DNA of 35,701 nucleotides from Candidatus Fermentibacterota bacterium (GCA_030620115.1 JAUXFG010000024.1:1-35701), one strand, 5' to 3'. Positions 24,633-32,695 are shown, counted from the first letter of the stretch. Translations and numbers: made by a program. Notes: a model not told the origin generated them from the sequence alone.

Positions 24633-25730
24633 GTGGAACTGAACGTCAATACATATCTAAGGAGACTCGTCGACGAGGACGCTTCTGACCTCCACTTCAA
24701 AGTTGGGGCGCCGCCGGTGCTTCGCATCAATGGACAGCTTGTGCTGATCGAAGGGAATCGTTTGAGTCCCTCGGAGGTCGAGCAGATTGCCATGTCCCTG
24801 CTGCCGGACGCCAAGCGAGAGCTTCTCGAGAAGGGCATCGAAATCGATGTCGCCTACAGCGTTCCGGGACTCGGCAGGTTCAGGACGAACATCTTCAAGC
24901 AACGCGGCACTTATGCCGTTTCAATTCGGTATATACCCTCCAGCATGGAACTCACCTTCGAGGGGCTGAATCTTCCTCCGGTGATCAGGGATCTGGCCGA
25001 ACAGCCGCGAGGTCTTATTCTCGTGACGGGAACCACCGGTAGCGGCAAGTCGACGACATTGGCCGCAATGATCCAGCACATCAACTCAGTAAGAAGATGT
25101 CATGTTGTTACGATAGAAGATCCTATTGAATTTCTTCATAGAGATAATAAAAGCATAATAAGCCAGCGAGAAATCGGCGAGGATACAAGGAATTTTGCAA
25201 GCGCGCTGAAGTACGTCGTCAGACAGGATCCTGATGTAATACTTGTGGGCGAGATGAGGGATGTAGAAACTGTTGAATCCGTGATTCAGGCGGCCACGAC
25301 TGGTCATCTCGTTTTCAGCACGCTCCACACCACGGATTCCGTGCAGACGATCAACAGAATTGTGAATTTCTTTCCCTCGCACCAACACCAACAGGTCCGA
25401 GTCGATCTGTCGGCATGTCTCAAGGGTGTGCTCGGGTTACGCCTTCTTCCGAGGGCCGACGGGGCTGGCAGGGTGCCGGCCGTGGAAGTCATGGTCTCCA
25501 CGCCCACCATACGTGAGCTGCTGCTCAAGGAAGAAAAAATGGAGGCGATCAAGGATGCCATGGAACAGGGTTCAATGCATTACGGGATGCAGACCTACGA
25601 TCAGGCCTTGATCCTGCTCTACAAAGACGGCCTCATTCACTACGAGGAAGCGCTCAACCATGCGACAAGCCCGGGCAATCTTGCGCTCAAGATCAGGAGT
25701 GAGATGCCGGAGATGCGAAAACGAAGTTGA
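24633..25730 (+). CDS. Second PilT/PilU-like retraction ATPase
   Basis: This 365-aa paralogue of the PilT at 20253 has N-terminal 'DASDLHFKVGAPPVLRINGQ', Walker A 'GTTGSGKSTTL' (Lys139), Asp box 'TIEDPIEFLH', Walker B 'DPDVILVGEMRD' and His box 'GHLVFSTLHTTD'. The C-terminus 'YGMQTYDQALILLYKDGLI' is closer to the PilU/PilT2 type, which usually assists the main PilT. The GTG at 24633 has GGAAGGGAGGG just upstream. An earlier ATG at 24582 would overlap pilS by 34 bases and add a tail unlike the family. Its place between kinase and regulator genes is unusual. Confidence 0.88.
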   Translation: MELNVNTYLRRLVDEDASDLHFKVGAPPVLRINGQLVLIEGNRLSPSEVEQIAMSLLPDAKRELLEKGIEIDVAYSVPGLGRFRTNIFKQRGTYAVSIRYIPSSMELTFEGLNLPPVIRDLAEQPRGLILVTGTTGSGKSTTLAAMIQHINSVRRCHVVTIEDPIEFLHRDNKSIISQREIGEDTRNFASALKYVVRQDPDVILVGEMRDVETVESVIQAATTGHLVFSTLHTTDSVQTINRIVNFFPSHQHQQVRVDLSACLKGVLGLRLLPRADGAGRVPAVEVMVSTPTIRELLLKEEKMEAIKDAMEQGSMHYGMQTYDQALILLYKDGLIHYEEALNHATSPGNLALKIRSEMPEMRKRS

Positions 25731-27145
25731 TGAATTCTGCGGCAGATCCGTGCGCCAAGAAAACGAACCTAGTTGGGGAGATGTCTGAAGCACACATCTT
25801 GCTTGTGGATGATGAGCCAGGGATCCGGGAGACGTATGGGCGTCTGCTGCACAGGGCAGGCTACGAAGTAAGTGTGGCCGCGGATGGTGATGAGGCCATC
25901 AGTATGCTTGAAGAGCGTGACATTTCGGTGATGATCACGGACATCCTCATGCCGGGGATGGATGGGCTCGAACTCGTCCGCCAGGCACGAGAGCGCGATG
26001 ATTCTTTGAAAGTCATCATCATGACGGCCCATGCTTCGATGGACTCAGCAGTGGAAGCGATCAAACTCGGTGCATTCGGGTATCTTCGGAAACCGTTTAC
26101 CCGTGTCGATCTTTTTGAAGCACTTTCGAGAGCTCTCACCGTCAAGCGCGCCGAGCAGTCCAGCTCGCCTGAGGGGCAGGGCGAGGTTTGTGATTTCAGG
26201 GGCATTATTGGCCAAAGTGAGGCCATAAATGCGGTGTTTCGAATGGTGGGAAAGGTGGCCACCAGCGATGCGACAATACTGCTGACCGGAGAAAGCGGAA
26301 CCGGCAAGGAGCTTTTTGCACGCGCTATTCACGCCAATAGCAAGAGAGCGAACAATCGTTTTGTATCGATCAACTGTGGTGCCTTGCCGGAGTCCCTCCT
26401 TGAGAGTGAGCTTTTTGGGCATGTGCGTGGTTCGTTCACTGGAGCAGTCAAAGACAAGGAAGGGATGCTCGTCTATGCAGACAGTGGAACATTCTTCATG
26501 GATGAGATCGCGGAAATGGCGCCCACTACGCAGGTGAAATTGCTGCGCGCGCTGGAAGAGCGGGAAATCGTGCCGGTCGGTGGAACTAGGCCAAGGAAGA
26601 TCAATGTGAGGATCATTGCAGCGACCAATGTCGATCTTGGTCAGAGAGTCAAGGAAGGGAGATTCCGTGTTGATCTTTTTTACCGGGTCAACGTTATCCC
26701 CTTGGAAATCCCTCCGTTACGCCTAAGGCGGGATGATATTCCGATTCTTATTGCTCATTTCATCCAGAAATATGTCAAGCGCGCCGATCTTCGTTCTCGA
26801 GACTTCAGCGGCGAAGCCATGAAGATTCTGATGGATTATTGCTGGCCGGGGAATGTTCGGGAGCTGGAGAATGTGGTCCAGCGATGTCTCACGCTGGCGG
26901 AGAATGATGTCATTGGCCCCGATGAGCTTCCCGATTTCCTCCGCAATCCTCTGGCGCCATTATTGGACGGAGCTCGTCTTGACGAGGACATGACCCTCCA
27001 AGATTTGGAGAAGCGCCACATCATCACCGTTCTTGAAAGAACCGGCTGGCATAAGAAGAAGACAGCTCAGATCTTGGGAATCGATCCGTCAACATTGTAC
27101 AGGAAGCTGGAACGACTGGGATTGAGTGGTTCGGACCAAGACTAG
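25730..27145 (+). CDS. pilR: PilR-like sigma-54-dependent response regulator
   Basis: This NtrC-family transcription activator is probably phosphorylated by the PilS-like kinase and activates pilin transcription with RNA polymerase-sigma54. The receiver domain has 'HILLVDDEPG' and the phosphorylated Asp in 'MITDILMPGMDG' (Asp71 from this start). The AAA+ domain has Walker A 'GESGTGKE', the sigma-54 contact loop 'GSFTGA' (usual GAFTGA with Ala to Ser) and 'GTFFMDEIAEM'. The C-terminus is a Fis-type helix-turn-helix ('KKTAQILGIDPSTLYRKLER'). The ATG overlaps the preceding stop by one base (TGATG). The in-frame ATG at 25781 gives a more standard N-terminus and is an alternative. Confidence 0.92.
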   Translation: MNSAADPCAKKTNLVGEMSEAHILLVDDEPGIRETYGRLLHRAGYEVSVAADGDEAISMLEERDISVMITDILMPGMDGLELVRQARERDDSLKVIIMTAHASMDSAVEAIKLGAFGYLRKPFTRVDLFEALSRALTVKRAEQSSSPEGQGEVCDFRGIIGQSEAINAVFRMVGKVATSDATILLTGESGTGKELFARAIHANSKRANNRFVSINCGALPESLLESELFGHVRGSFTGAVKDKEGMLVYADSGTFFMDEIAEMAPTTQVKLLRALEEREIVPVGGTRPRKINVRIIAATNVDLGQRVKEGRFRVDLFYRVNVIPLEIPPLRLRRDDIPILIAHFIQKYVKRADLRSRDFSGEAMKILMDYCWPGNVRELENVVQRCLTLAENDVIGPDELPDFLRNPLAPLLDGARLDEDMTLQDLEKRHIITVLERTGWHKKKTAQILGIDPSTLYRKLERLGLSGSDQD

Positions 27146-27208
27146 CCTGCAGCACGCTTGATGAGCCCACATCTGGTGCCCTGGCGATGAGCATTGGCTC
27201 GCCCGAGC

Positions 27209-27237
27209 TTGACATTGTCGATTGAATCGCTTAACCT
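27209..27237 (+). promoter_or_regulatory. Candidate sigma-70 promoter before fmdB-like gene
   Basis: TTGACA (27209-27214), a 17-base spacer and TAACCT (27232-27237) lie about 80 bases before the zinc-ribbon gene. The -35 is perfect and the -10 matches at three of six positions, so this is only a candidate. Confidence 0.35.
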
Positions 27238-27318
27238 AGATAAAGAGAATTGCTCAATCATGAGAAGAGAAACGAGATCCGATGGGTGATCTCTTTTCGC
27301 GAGGTTTTGGAGGACGCG

Positions 27319-27501
27319 ATGCCACTTTACGAATACAAATGCGGAATGTGTGATCACCAGTTTGTGTTGCTGCGATCGTTTTCGAGTCGGTCGGATGTTG
27401 CGGAATGCCCCAAATGCCATTCGGAGGATTCGGAACCCCTCATTTCGGTGGTGGCGGCTTCATCCGCCGGTTCTTGCAGCCCAAACAGCAGCTTCACCTG
27501 A
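27319..27501 (+). CDS. FmdB-family zinc-ribbon protein (60 aa)
   Basis: The N-terminus 'MPLYEYKCGMCDHQFVLLRS' and the second Cys pair in 'AECPKCHSED' are the hallmark of the FmdB putative regulatory family: a small single zinc ribbon with a flexible Ser/Gly tail ('SSAGSCSPNSSFT'). GGAGG at 27309-27313, five bases before the ATG, fixes the start. The biochemical role of the family is unclear. The gene lies just after pilR and faces the RNase gene tail-to-tail. Confidence 0.85.
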   Translation: MPLYEYKCGMCDHQFVLLRSFSSRSDVAECPKCHSEDSEPLISVVAASSAGSCSPNSSFT

Positions 27502-27571
27502 GGCTGATTTCTCCTCGCGTGCCGGGGAGCAAGCTCTTGGGAGGTCGGGGTCTCGCCTCCGCTAGCCCGGG

Positions 27572-29404
27572 TTATTCCGTGATCATGAAATGCGCTTCGA
27601 GATGAGGTAGGTTGACGCTGGTCAGGGAAATGTGGAGCGACGAATCAAGTGGTACATCAACGGGCAGATGGATCTGCGTTTGCAGTGCCAAAGCAGGCAA
27701 TAGCGCGGTGCCATTATGTCCTCGCTTGTCGACCAAGACACCGATCCCGTCCCACTTCCCGTGTTGCTGGAGATATGCCAGGATCCAATGTTTGCGTGAA
27801 CGAGAATCGACCCTGCGCAGGCTTCCCACCACTGCTTCCGCAGAGCCCACCCTTTCAAGCATTTCTTGGATTCCCATGAGCTTATCACCACGGAGGTATG
27901 CCCGGAGCTGCTGGTGAGCCACCAGATCCAGGTACCGGCGTAGCGGGCTGGTGACCTGCACGTATGCCGATAGCCCGAGACCCGCATGACGCCGCGGTTC
28001 GCCTCTATACTGCCGAGGTCTGAGACTGCGCATGCACGCATACATGCCGGACAAGCTCTCCGGCCAATCCTTGACCTCAAGGGATTCCTGGGTTGCGAAG
28101 GGGAGGGGAATGCCTCGTTTGACCGCAAAGGCTGCCACCGCTTCCCCCGTCATTATCATTGCCTCACGTACCAGAAGTCTGCTCCTTTGCGGCACAATGG
28201 GGGTCACAAAAACCTCGTTTTCCCGAACCGAAACCTTTGCCTCGGGTAGCTCGATGAAGACGCCACCATCACTGCGTCGGCGAGCCTCGTACAGGCGTGC
28301 CATATGATAGAGTCGATTGAATGGCTCCTCATCGAGGCGCGATTCGATCTCACTATATGTGTGGCGCGCAACGCGCACCATGCTAGGTGCGATCTCGACG
28401 CCAATGATTTGCCCATCTGTGCCGAAGTCCAAACCAAAGGAGAGCGCAGTGGAGACCTGGCCCATGCCAAGGCCATACGCCGAGATAGCGCTCTCATGAA
28501 GCATAGGGATAATGCGTTCAGGCAGGTAGAGACTGGCCCCTCGTCCACGTGCGTCCAAATCAGTGGCGCTGTCCGGCAATATGGACGCAGCCACATCGGC
28601 TATGTGAACCCAGAGACGATCGCCCTCAAGGCTTAAGGCGTCGTCGGGAGTTTCAGCATCCTCGTCATCGATGGCGTATGCGGCGAGGTGCGTGAGGTCG
28701 ATCCGTTCTTCTTCTGGTGGTGCAAGGATTTTCAGGGTCGGTGGCGTGGTGATGACGCCAAAACGGCATGGATAGGGGTTCCTGGAATGATCCCATACAC
28801 CGAGAGACAAGAGCAAACTGTGGGCGTTCTCCGGGTTTTCTGCACGGCCGAGAGCGCGCAAGACCCGACTTTTCGTGTGCTGCCCCAACGCCAGCGCCCC
28901 AACATCCTTGAGATAGCGGCCGTCATCAGAAGCGACCTGTCTGGAACGCACACGATCTAGAAATGCCTTCCATGCCTGTTTCTCTGCGGCCAGCGTTTCC
29001 CTTGCCTTGACCTTTTGGAGAACTTCCTGCTCCTCATGCACGACGATTCTCTCTGGAACGCCTTCGAAGTAGATGCCCTCACTGACTACCTGCCATGTGG
29101 CCCACGCAGTAGCCGGCGAGAAGATTCCATAGATGAGTTCCGCGAGTTCTTCCAATGAGGTGGTCCGACCGGAGAGGATCTCCCATGCAACCTCAATCTC
29201 ACCCGCAGGCGTTGCCGGCATCTCACTGCTTCCTACAGGGCCCGGATGGAGAAGCATCACATCCTTCGGGCGCACGCGCAGTTTCTTGTGTGTACCAAGG
29301 ACTTCTATCTCCAGCTTATCTCGAAGATGCATGATCCTTGCAGGATGATCCTTGTAGAGAACCAGACTCCCCTGGTAGTAGGCGTTCACAGGTTCAGAGT
29401 TCAC
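27572..29404 (-). CDS. RNase II/RNB-family 3'-5' exoribonuclease
   Basis: This 610-aa protein has an N-terminal region (1-230) with an OB-like start, then the RNB catalytic domain from about residue 235 ('AYAIDDEDAETPDDALS', 'LWVHIADVAA', 'ERIIPMLHE', 'TSPLRRYLDLVAHQQL'), and a degenerate S1-like tail. Such enzymes degrade RNA processively from the 3' end. Aligned to the RNase R motif D-G-E-D-A-R-D-x-D-D, this protein has Asp246, Thr252, Asp254 and Asp255, so the second of four metal-binding aspartates appears to be Thr. That may lower activity or reflect a family variant. The GTG start has AAGGTGA about nine bases upstream. It is monocistronic on the minus strand. Confidence 0.85.
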   Translation of the reverse strand: MNSEPVNAYYQGSLVLYKDHPARIMHLRDKLEIEVLGTHKKLRVRPKDVMLLHPGPVGSSEMPATPAGEIEVAWEILSGRTTSLEELAELIYGIFSPATAWATWQVVSEGIYFEGVPERIVVHEEQEVLQKVKARETLAAEKQAWKAFLDRVRSRQVASDDGRYLKDVGALALGQHTKSRVLRALGRAENPENAHSLLLSLGVWDHSRNPYPCRFGVITTPPTLKILAPPEEERIDLTHLAAYAIDDEDAETPDDALSLEGDRLWVHIADVAASILPDSATDLDARGRGASLYLPERIIPMLHESAISAYGLGMGQVSTALSFGLDFGTDGQIIGVEIAPSMVRVARHTYSEIESRLDEEPFNRLYHMARLYEARRRSDGGVFIELPEAKVSVRENEVFVTPIVPQRSRLLVREAMIMTGEAVAAFAVKRGIPLPFATQESLEVKDWPESLSGMYACMRSLRPRQYRGEPRRHAGLGLSAYVQVTSPLRRYLDLVAHQQLRAYLRGDKLMGIQEMLERVGSAEAVVGSLRRVDSRSRKHWILAYLQQHGKWDGIGVLVDKRGHNGTALLPALALQTQIHLPVDVPLDSSLHISLTSVNLPHLEAHFMITE

Positions 29405-29966
29405 CGTTTGGGCTCACCTTTCCTTGTGTTGCTTCTTGATAAAAGGAGGCTGCGGTCAAACCGCCTGTGATAGGTGGCAACCTGCCAACTGTCAAGGTTC
29501 GAGCTATTCCTCCCTAAGGCTGCCTCTGGCCGCAATCCGCCGGCTGGCGGATCAGAGATCATAATCAGAGGTCAGTCGGACAACTCTGTCGGTAGTCCTG
29601 CGCAGTAGCCGGGACTACGCAAGAAGTGTAGATGCTCGAATCAAGTCTCTCAAAACCAAGATCTGAGATCCGGTGAATGTAGCTTCTCAATAAGTCCGTG
29701 CATCCAAACGTCTCCCCCTTTTGCAAAGGGGGATTGAGGGGGATTTCTCCAATATCGCATGGACTTATTGAGAAGCTACCGCTGAATGCTGCGATATTCA
29801 CGAGCCCGAATTCGTTGCCCCGCGGGACAGCTGTCCATTCCCGGTGACAGATGAGTTGCCAACCGGTGTTATTTATGATGATATGTAGGAGGGTAGCAAC
29901 GGACCTTCAGATGCTGGGTTCGGTTGCCCGGGAATGCCATGCATCTTGGGAAAGGGGAGACAGATT
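29405..29966. other. Repeat-bearing intergenic region without a gene
   Basis: This 562-base stretch separates the divergent RNase and outer-membrane-protein genes. It holds a REP-like palindrome CCGCCGGCTGGCGG (29537-29550), the 101-base inverted-repeat element (29679-29779), and AAAGGGGAG (29951-29959), the ribosome-binding site of the next gene. I see no coding sequence of its own. The RNase promoter should lie at its left end. Confidence 0.6.
29679..29779. repeat. 101-bp inverted-repeat element (MITE/REP-like) with C-rich/G-rich core
   Basis: GTAGCTTCTCAATAAGTCC (29679-29697) is repeated exactly as its reverse complement at 29761-29779. The 63-base core contains the nested pair CCCCCTTTTGC and GCAAAGGGGG and a further GAGGGGGAT. 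Core sequences of this kind (reading 'PLNPPLQKGE' in one frame) recur between genes in many bacteria. The perfect 19-base termini suggest a small non-autonomous mobile or structural repeat. Confidence 0.7.
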
Positions 29967-30581
29967 ATGTCGGTATTGGTATTGCTATTGGCTCTGAATA
30001 TCGTGACAACCCCAACTAGTGCCTCAGAAGAGCAGACGCTCTTGCACGGGGAAATCGAGAATGGTGGATTTGGTGGGCTTGTGGTGAAGTGCACGGAGAT
30101 CAGGGATGAGTTCGGTGTCCTGGTGGGATTCAGGGGAGGCTGGATCATCAACCACAGTCTTGTGATCGGTGGTGCGGGTTATGGTCTCGCAAGTCAGAAT
30201 TATGATATAGATCCGACGGAGATCGGGGGACTGCCGGGCAGGGACTACTGTCTAGAGTTAGGCTATGGAGGAATGGAACTGGGGTTTGTTCACAATTCGC
30301 ATAAGCTGGTTCATGTCGCCGTTCAAACATTGATTGGAGCCGGCGGGGTCTGCTATGTCGAGGATGATTGGCATTCAGACTCCGGCGACGACTGTCTTGA
30401 TGGGGATGCCTTTTTCATCGTTGAACCCGGCATTGATTTCCTGTTGAATGTTGCAAGACCGTTTCGGATTGGTATCGGCGCGAGCTACCGATTTGTCAAA
30501 GACGTCGACTTGCCGGCGCTCGAGAATAGTGATATCGCAGGGTTCTCCATGGGAATCACCTTCAAGTTTGGACGATTCTAG
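29967..30581 (+). CDS. Outer-membrane beta-barrel-like protein (204 aa)
   Basis: The product has an N-terminal signal peptide ('MSVLVLLLALNIVTTPTSA', cleaved before SEEQ) and alternating polar/aromatic strands such as 'GLVVKCTEIRDEFGVLVGFR', 'LELGYGGMELGFV' and 'FRIGIGASYRFVKD'. It ends in 'GFSMGITFKFGRF', with the terminal Phe typical of outer-membrane barrels. The 8-strand OmpW/OmpA-like size fits, but I cannot name a family. AAAGGGGAG seven bases before ATG 29967 supports this start over an ATG at 29934. Confidence 0.72.
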   Translation: MSVLVLLLALNIVTTPTSASEEQTLLHGEIENGGFGGLVVKCTEIRDEFGVLVGFRGGWIINHSLVIGGAGYGLASQNYDIDPTEIGGLPGRDYCLELGYGGMELGFVHNSHKLVHVAVQTLIGAGGVCYVEDDWHSDSGDDCLDGDAFFIVEPGIDFLLNVARPFRIGIGASYRFVKDVDLPALENSDIAGFSMGITFKFGRF

Positions 30582-30610
30582 CCAGGATTTCCCACCAGCC
30601 TCCTGCTCCA

Positions 30611-30641
30611 ATCCCGCGGTGGACACAGGACAGAGGATACG
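30611..30641. repeat. 31-bp repeat, copy 1 (ATCCCGC ... GGACAGAGGATACG)
   Basis: ATCCCGC, ten variable bases, then GGACAGAGGATACG. A second copy of the same length lies at 34211-34241, and the last 14 bases are identical. It lies downstream of the outer-membrane-like gene in non-coding DNA. Confidence 0.5.
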
Positions 30642-30722
30642 CCTTCGACTAGCTTCGGTCGCAAGCCTTAGGGCGGGCTACGCCCGCATATCCCCTGAAC
30701 GTAGTTTGTAGAATAGATCGCT

Positions 30723-30750
30723 GTAGGGGCACGGCATGCCGTGCCCCTAC
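30723..30750. repeat. 28-bp perfect palindrome
   Basis: The half-site GTAGGGGCACGGCA is followed immediately by its exact reverse complement, giving a 28-base perfect palindrome. Elements of the form GTAGGGGC...GCCCCTAC occur as dispersed repeats in many bacterial genomes. It lies between the ends of two genes and could also act as a bidirectional transcription stop, though T runs are short. Confidence 0.7.
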
Positions 30751-30790
30751 TTTCAGCTCTCAGCGACCGGTCCTGCGAAAGCGTGGCACC

Positions 30791-30832
30791 TCACTCGTGC
30801 CGCAGTGCATCGATGGGATTGAGTGCGGCAGC
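30791..30832 (-). pseudogene. C-terminal remnant of a MacB/FtsX-type ABC transporter permease
   Basis: Reading the minus strand directly after the SGNH hydrolase stop, the codons give 'AAALNPIDALRHE' and a TGA. This closely matches the final residues of MacB-like permeases (A-x-L-x-P-I-(D/E)-A-L-R-x-E at the very C-terminus). The rest of the gene is absent: its place is taken by the SGNH gene. Thirteen codons are few, but the motif is specific and ends exactly at a stop. Confidence 0.5.
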
Positions 30833-31756
30833 TTAGTCCTCGCCAATCAAGCCTGTCCAGAGCTGTCTCGAGACGGGTCCCGGATTTCGTCCGGTCGGGC
30901 ATCTCCATGCAGATAGCCCAATCGGCTGGACATAGCGATGGTTGCCGATCTCGAGCACGTACTCAAAGGGCTCGATCTGCAGGGAGCCGATGTGCCACTG
31001 GGCCGGATCGTCGAGTACCGTCTGCGCAGCGATGGTCTGCAGCCATGCAGCATCAGCAGCGGAGAGCCCATATGGGAACCATGCCTCTACAGGGCTCTTC
31101 TGGAACAATGTGGCGTAGAACACACACGCAGCCAGATACGTCCCCGCGAGACTCGCGTGGTAGCCATCGGAGTTGAACAGCTCCACTGGGTCGCCGCTCT
31201 GGATGGATAACTTCCACGCAACACCCACCGGCGCCACAGGCACGTCGAGTTCATCCGCGATCCTCATGTAGGCCACCGTCACCGAGTCCTGCATCTCGGC
31301 ATAGCCCGAGAAGTCAGGGCTGGCATAGCCGTCAAACCATTCCACACCGCCCTGGTTGTGACCCCAGGTCATGTAGAGGAAAGTCCTGGTGCAGGGAGCG
31401 GGCGCACGCGAAAGCGAGTCGAGGGTGCGGATGCCGGGGTACATGTAATTCTCGCGGACGTACTCGATTACCGGAATCTGGCTTTGCTCCTGGAGGATAA
31501 CGTAGTCCCATCCCCCCTGGGCGATCAGCGAGAGGGATGTCTCGCTGTAGAGGTGTGCATTGGGCGGGTAAGCCAGCGTCCAACCGCCCGGGGTGTGGGC
31601 CTCATACAAGAGTGTGTCCTGAGTGCCGAGCGCCATGCTGGCGGTCAAGCCAGGGAGGTCATTCACGTAGGTGTGACTATTCCCCAAGAACAGGACGGAG
31701 AGGGTCGTTGTGTGAGAGGTCAGCGGCATCAGCAGGACCATGAGTAGCCATCGCAT
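30833..31756 (-). CDS. Secreted SGNH/GDSL-type hydrolase
   Basis: This 307-aa protein starts with a short signal peptide ('MRWLLMVLLMPLTSHT'). SGNH block I reads 'LFLGNSHTY' with nucleophile Ser27. Block V reads 'SDGYHAS', giving Asp197 and His200 of the triad. 'DYVILQEQSQIP' and 'YMTWGHNQGG' (Asn134) fit intermediate blocks. Members hydrolyse esters or act on acylated carbohydrates; the substrate here is unknown. GGAGG seven bases upstream fixes ATG 31756, which overlaps the stop of the upstream PIN gene by one base (TGATG). Both flanks abut broken genes, so it may have arrived by recombination. Confidence 0.78.
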   Translation of the reverse strand: MRWLLMVLLMPLTSHTTTLSVLFLGNSHTYVNDLPGLTASMALGTQDTLLYEAHTPGGWTLAYPPNAHLYSETSLSLIAQGGWDYVILQEQSQIPVIEYVRENYMYPGIRTLDSLSRAPAPCTRTFLYMTWGHNQGGVEWFDGYASPDFSGYAEMQDSVTVAYMRIADELDVPVAPVGVAWKLSIQSGDPVELFNSDGYHASLAGTYLAACVFYATLFQKSPVEAWFPYGLSAADAAWLQTIAAQTVLDDPAQWHIGSLQIEPFEYVLEIGNHRYVQPIGLSAWRCPTGRNPGPVSRQLWTGLIGED

Positions 31757-32220
31757 CACATAGCCTCCAGGGTGCGGGGATGTGTCAGCGGCACACGGAG
31801 CGGATGGACCTCGAGAAGCCGGCAAGCCCTATCCCTTACGGCCTCGATCGCTTTGATTTCGTAAACATTCTCGAGGATTGTAGTAAGGCGGGCTTTGGCA
31901 TGTCGGAAATCTACGTCGGCCAAGACACCTTCTCTGTTACAACAACACAGCGCGCTCATCACCTCGACTCTGATTAGGCACCAGACGAGCATCTCTTGGT
32001 CTTCAACCAAAGACCCAAGGCTGTAGTCCGTTTGGCTTTCGTCAACAAGGAGGGTGACAAGGGCGGAGGTATCCCAGAATCTCACCATCCGCTCTCTCTC
32101 TTCCAAGAGGGCCTTGAGGACTGCGTTCCTCTTCTTGGTGCCCGGCACTCTATCCCGAGAGAAGATACCAATCGAGAACCCCGTCTTCCTGGGAGGTGTG
32201 ACGATGCCAACCTGTATCAT
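31756..32220 (-). CDS. PIN-domain (VapC-like) toxin, C-terminally truncated and fused to an antitoxin tail
   Basis: Residues 45 onward ('MVRFWDTSALVTLLVDES') are a clear PIN ribonuclease start with the first catalytic Asp50, and a second acidic residue lies in 'LIRVEVMSAL'. After 'RLLEVHPLR', PIN proteins normally continue with A-A-D-A-L and a last helix-strand. Here the frame shifts to 'VPLTHPRTLEAM' and stops, while the bases just after could still read A-A-D in another frame. The third acidic residue and C-terminal core are therefore lost. Residues 1-44 ('PRKTGFSIGIFSRDRVPGTK', 'VLKALLEERER') look like the C-terminal tail of a Phd/VapB-type antitoxin, now in frame with the toxin and lacking its DNA-binding half. 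It is probably a decayed toxin-antitoxin locus. The PIN part could also start at 32088. Confidence 0.6.
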   Translation of the reverse strand: MIQVGIVTPPRKTGFSIGIFSRDRVPGTKKRNAVLKALLEERERMVRFWDTSALVTLLVDESQTDYSLGSLVEDQEMLVWCLIRVEVMSALCCCNREGVLADVDFRHAKARLTTILENVYEIKAIEAVRDRACRLLEVHPLRVPLTHPRTLEAM

Positions 32221-32260
32221 TTCTTACCTCAGCTCCAGAGCTGGAGTTAAAGGCCAATTT

Positions 32261-32289
32261 GAAATAGCCATATTTGAGATGATAGTCAA
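32261..32289 (-). promoter_or_regulatory. Candidate promoter for the PIN-SGNH gene pair
   Basis: On the minus strand, TTGACT (32289-32284) and TATTTC (32266-32261) are separated by 17 bases. Downstream, CTCCAG and CTGGAG arms (32232-32245) form a small palindrome that could be an operator, followed by GAGG six bases before ATG 32220. Confidence 0.35.
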
Positions 32290-32308
32290 GAGATATGATA
32301 ATCCGGGG

Positions 32309-32383
32309 TAGCCCGAACTTCTCACCAACTTTCGGCTGCAACAGCCGATATGGCACTGCCTGCTTTCCGCCAGCTGGCGGACT
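32309..32383. repeat. REP-like repeat, copy 1 (TAGCCCG...CTCACC ... palindrome)
   Basis: The copy starts TAGCCCGAACTTCTCACC and ends with TGCTTTCCGCCAGCTGGCGG plus ACT, containing the 14-base palindrome CCGCCAGCTGGCGG at 32367-32380. A second copy with the same order and length lies at 34106-34180. Confidence 0.7.
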
Positions 32384-32388
32384 TCATC

Positions 32389-32426
32389 GGCCTCCTCGAT
32401 CCGCCAGCTGGCGGATCGAGGAGGCC
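32389..32426. repeat. 38-bp perfect palindrome centred on CCGCCAGCTGGCGG
   Basis: GGCCTCCTCGATCCGCCAG (32389-32407) is followed directly by its exact reverse complement (32408-32426). The core is the same 14-base palindrome found in the neighbouring REP-like copies. It would form a long cruciform or RNA hairpin. Confidence 0.8.
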
Positions 32427-32695
32427 AGTATCGGCACCAACGGCGGCCATGACAGAGCATCGAAGATCCGACAACCGGCGGATGGCCCTCCAGTGGATAA
32501 GTAACAGTTTACTCGTTTAGGGGCGGGTTTCACCTTGTATGGCAAAGGGATTGCCCCGCGTCCATACTCAATGAGCGTTTTGAAGAAATGAGAGCCGCTT
32601 GCGTACTGAGTTGCAGATGCCAGAAGGTGAAGCGGCATAATGGATCAGAAGCAAATCTGTGCGTCACTGTGCTCCATGCCTCCTCCGGAACTTGT
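32427..32695. other. Intergenic stretch without recognised gene
   Basis: This stretch lies downstream of the DUF4143-type ATPase gene, which ends at 32696, and I see no supported gene in it. Short frames on both strands carry no recognisable motif. Confidence 0.4.

Noticed and set aside
29565-29801. A 78-aa minus-strand gene
   Set aside because: Its sequence includes the translated inverted-repeat element (PLNPPLQKGE type), not a protein family.
30723-30750. 28-bp palindrome as a simple intrinsic terminator
   Set aside because: The perfect palindrome lacks a T run on either side and matches a dispersed-repeat type, so it is listed as a repeat.
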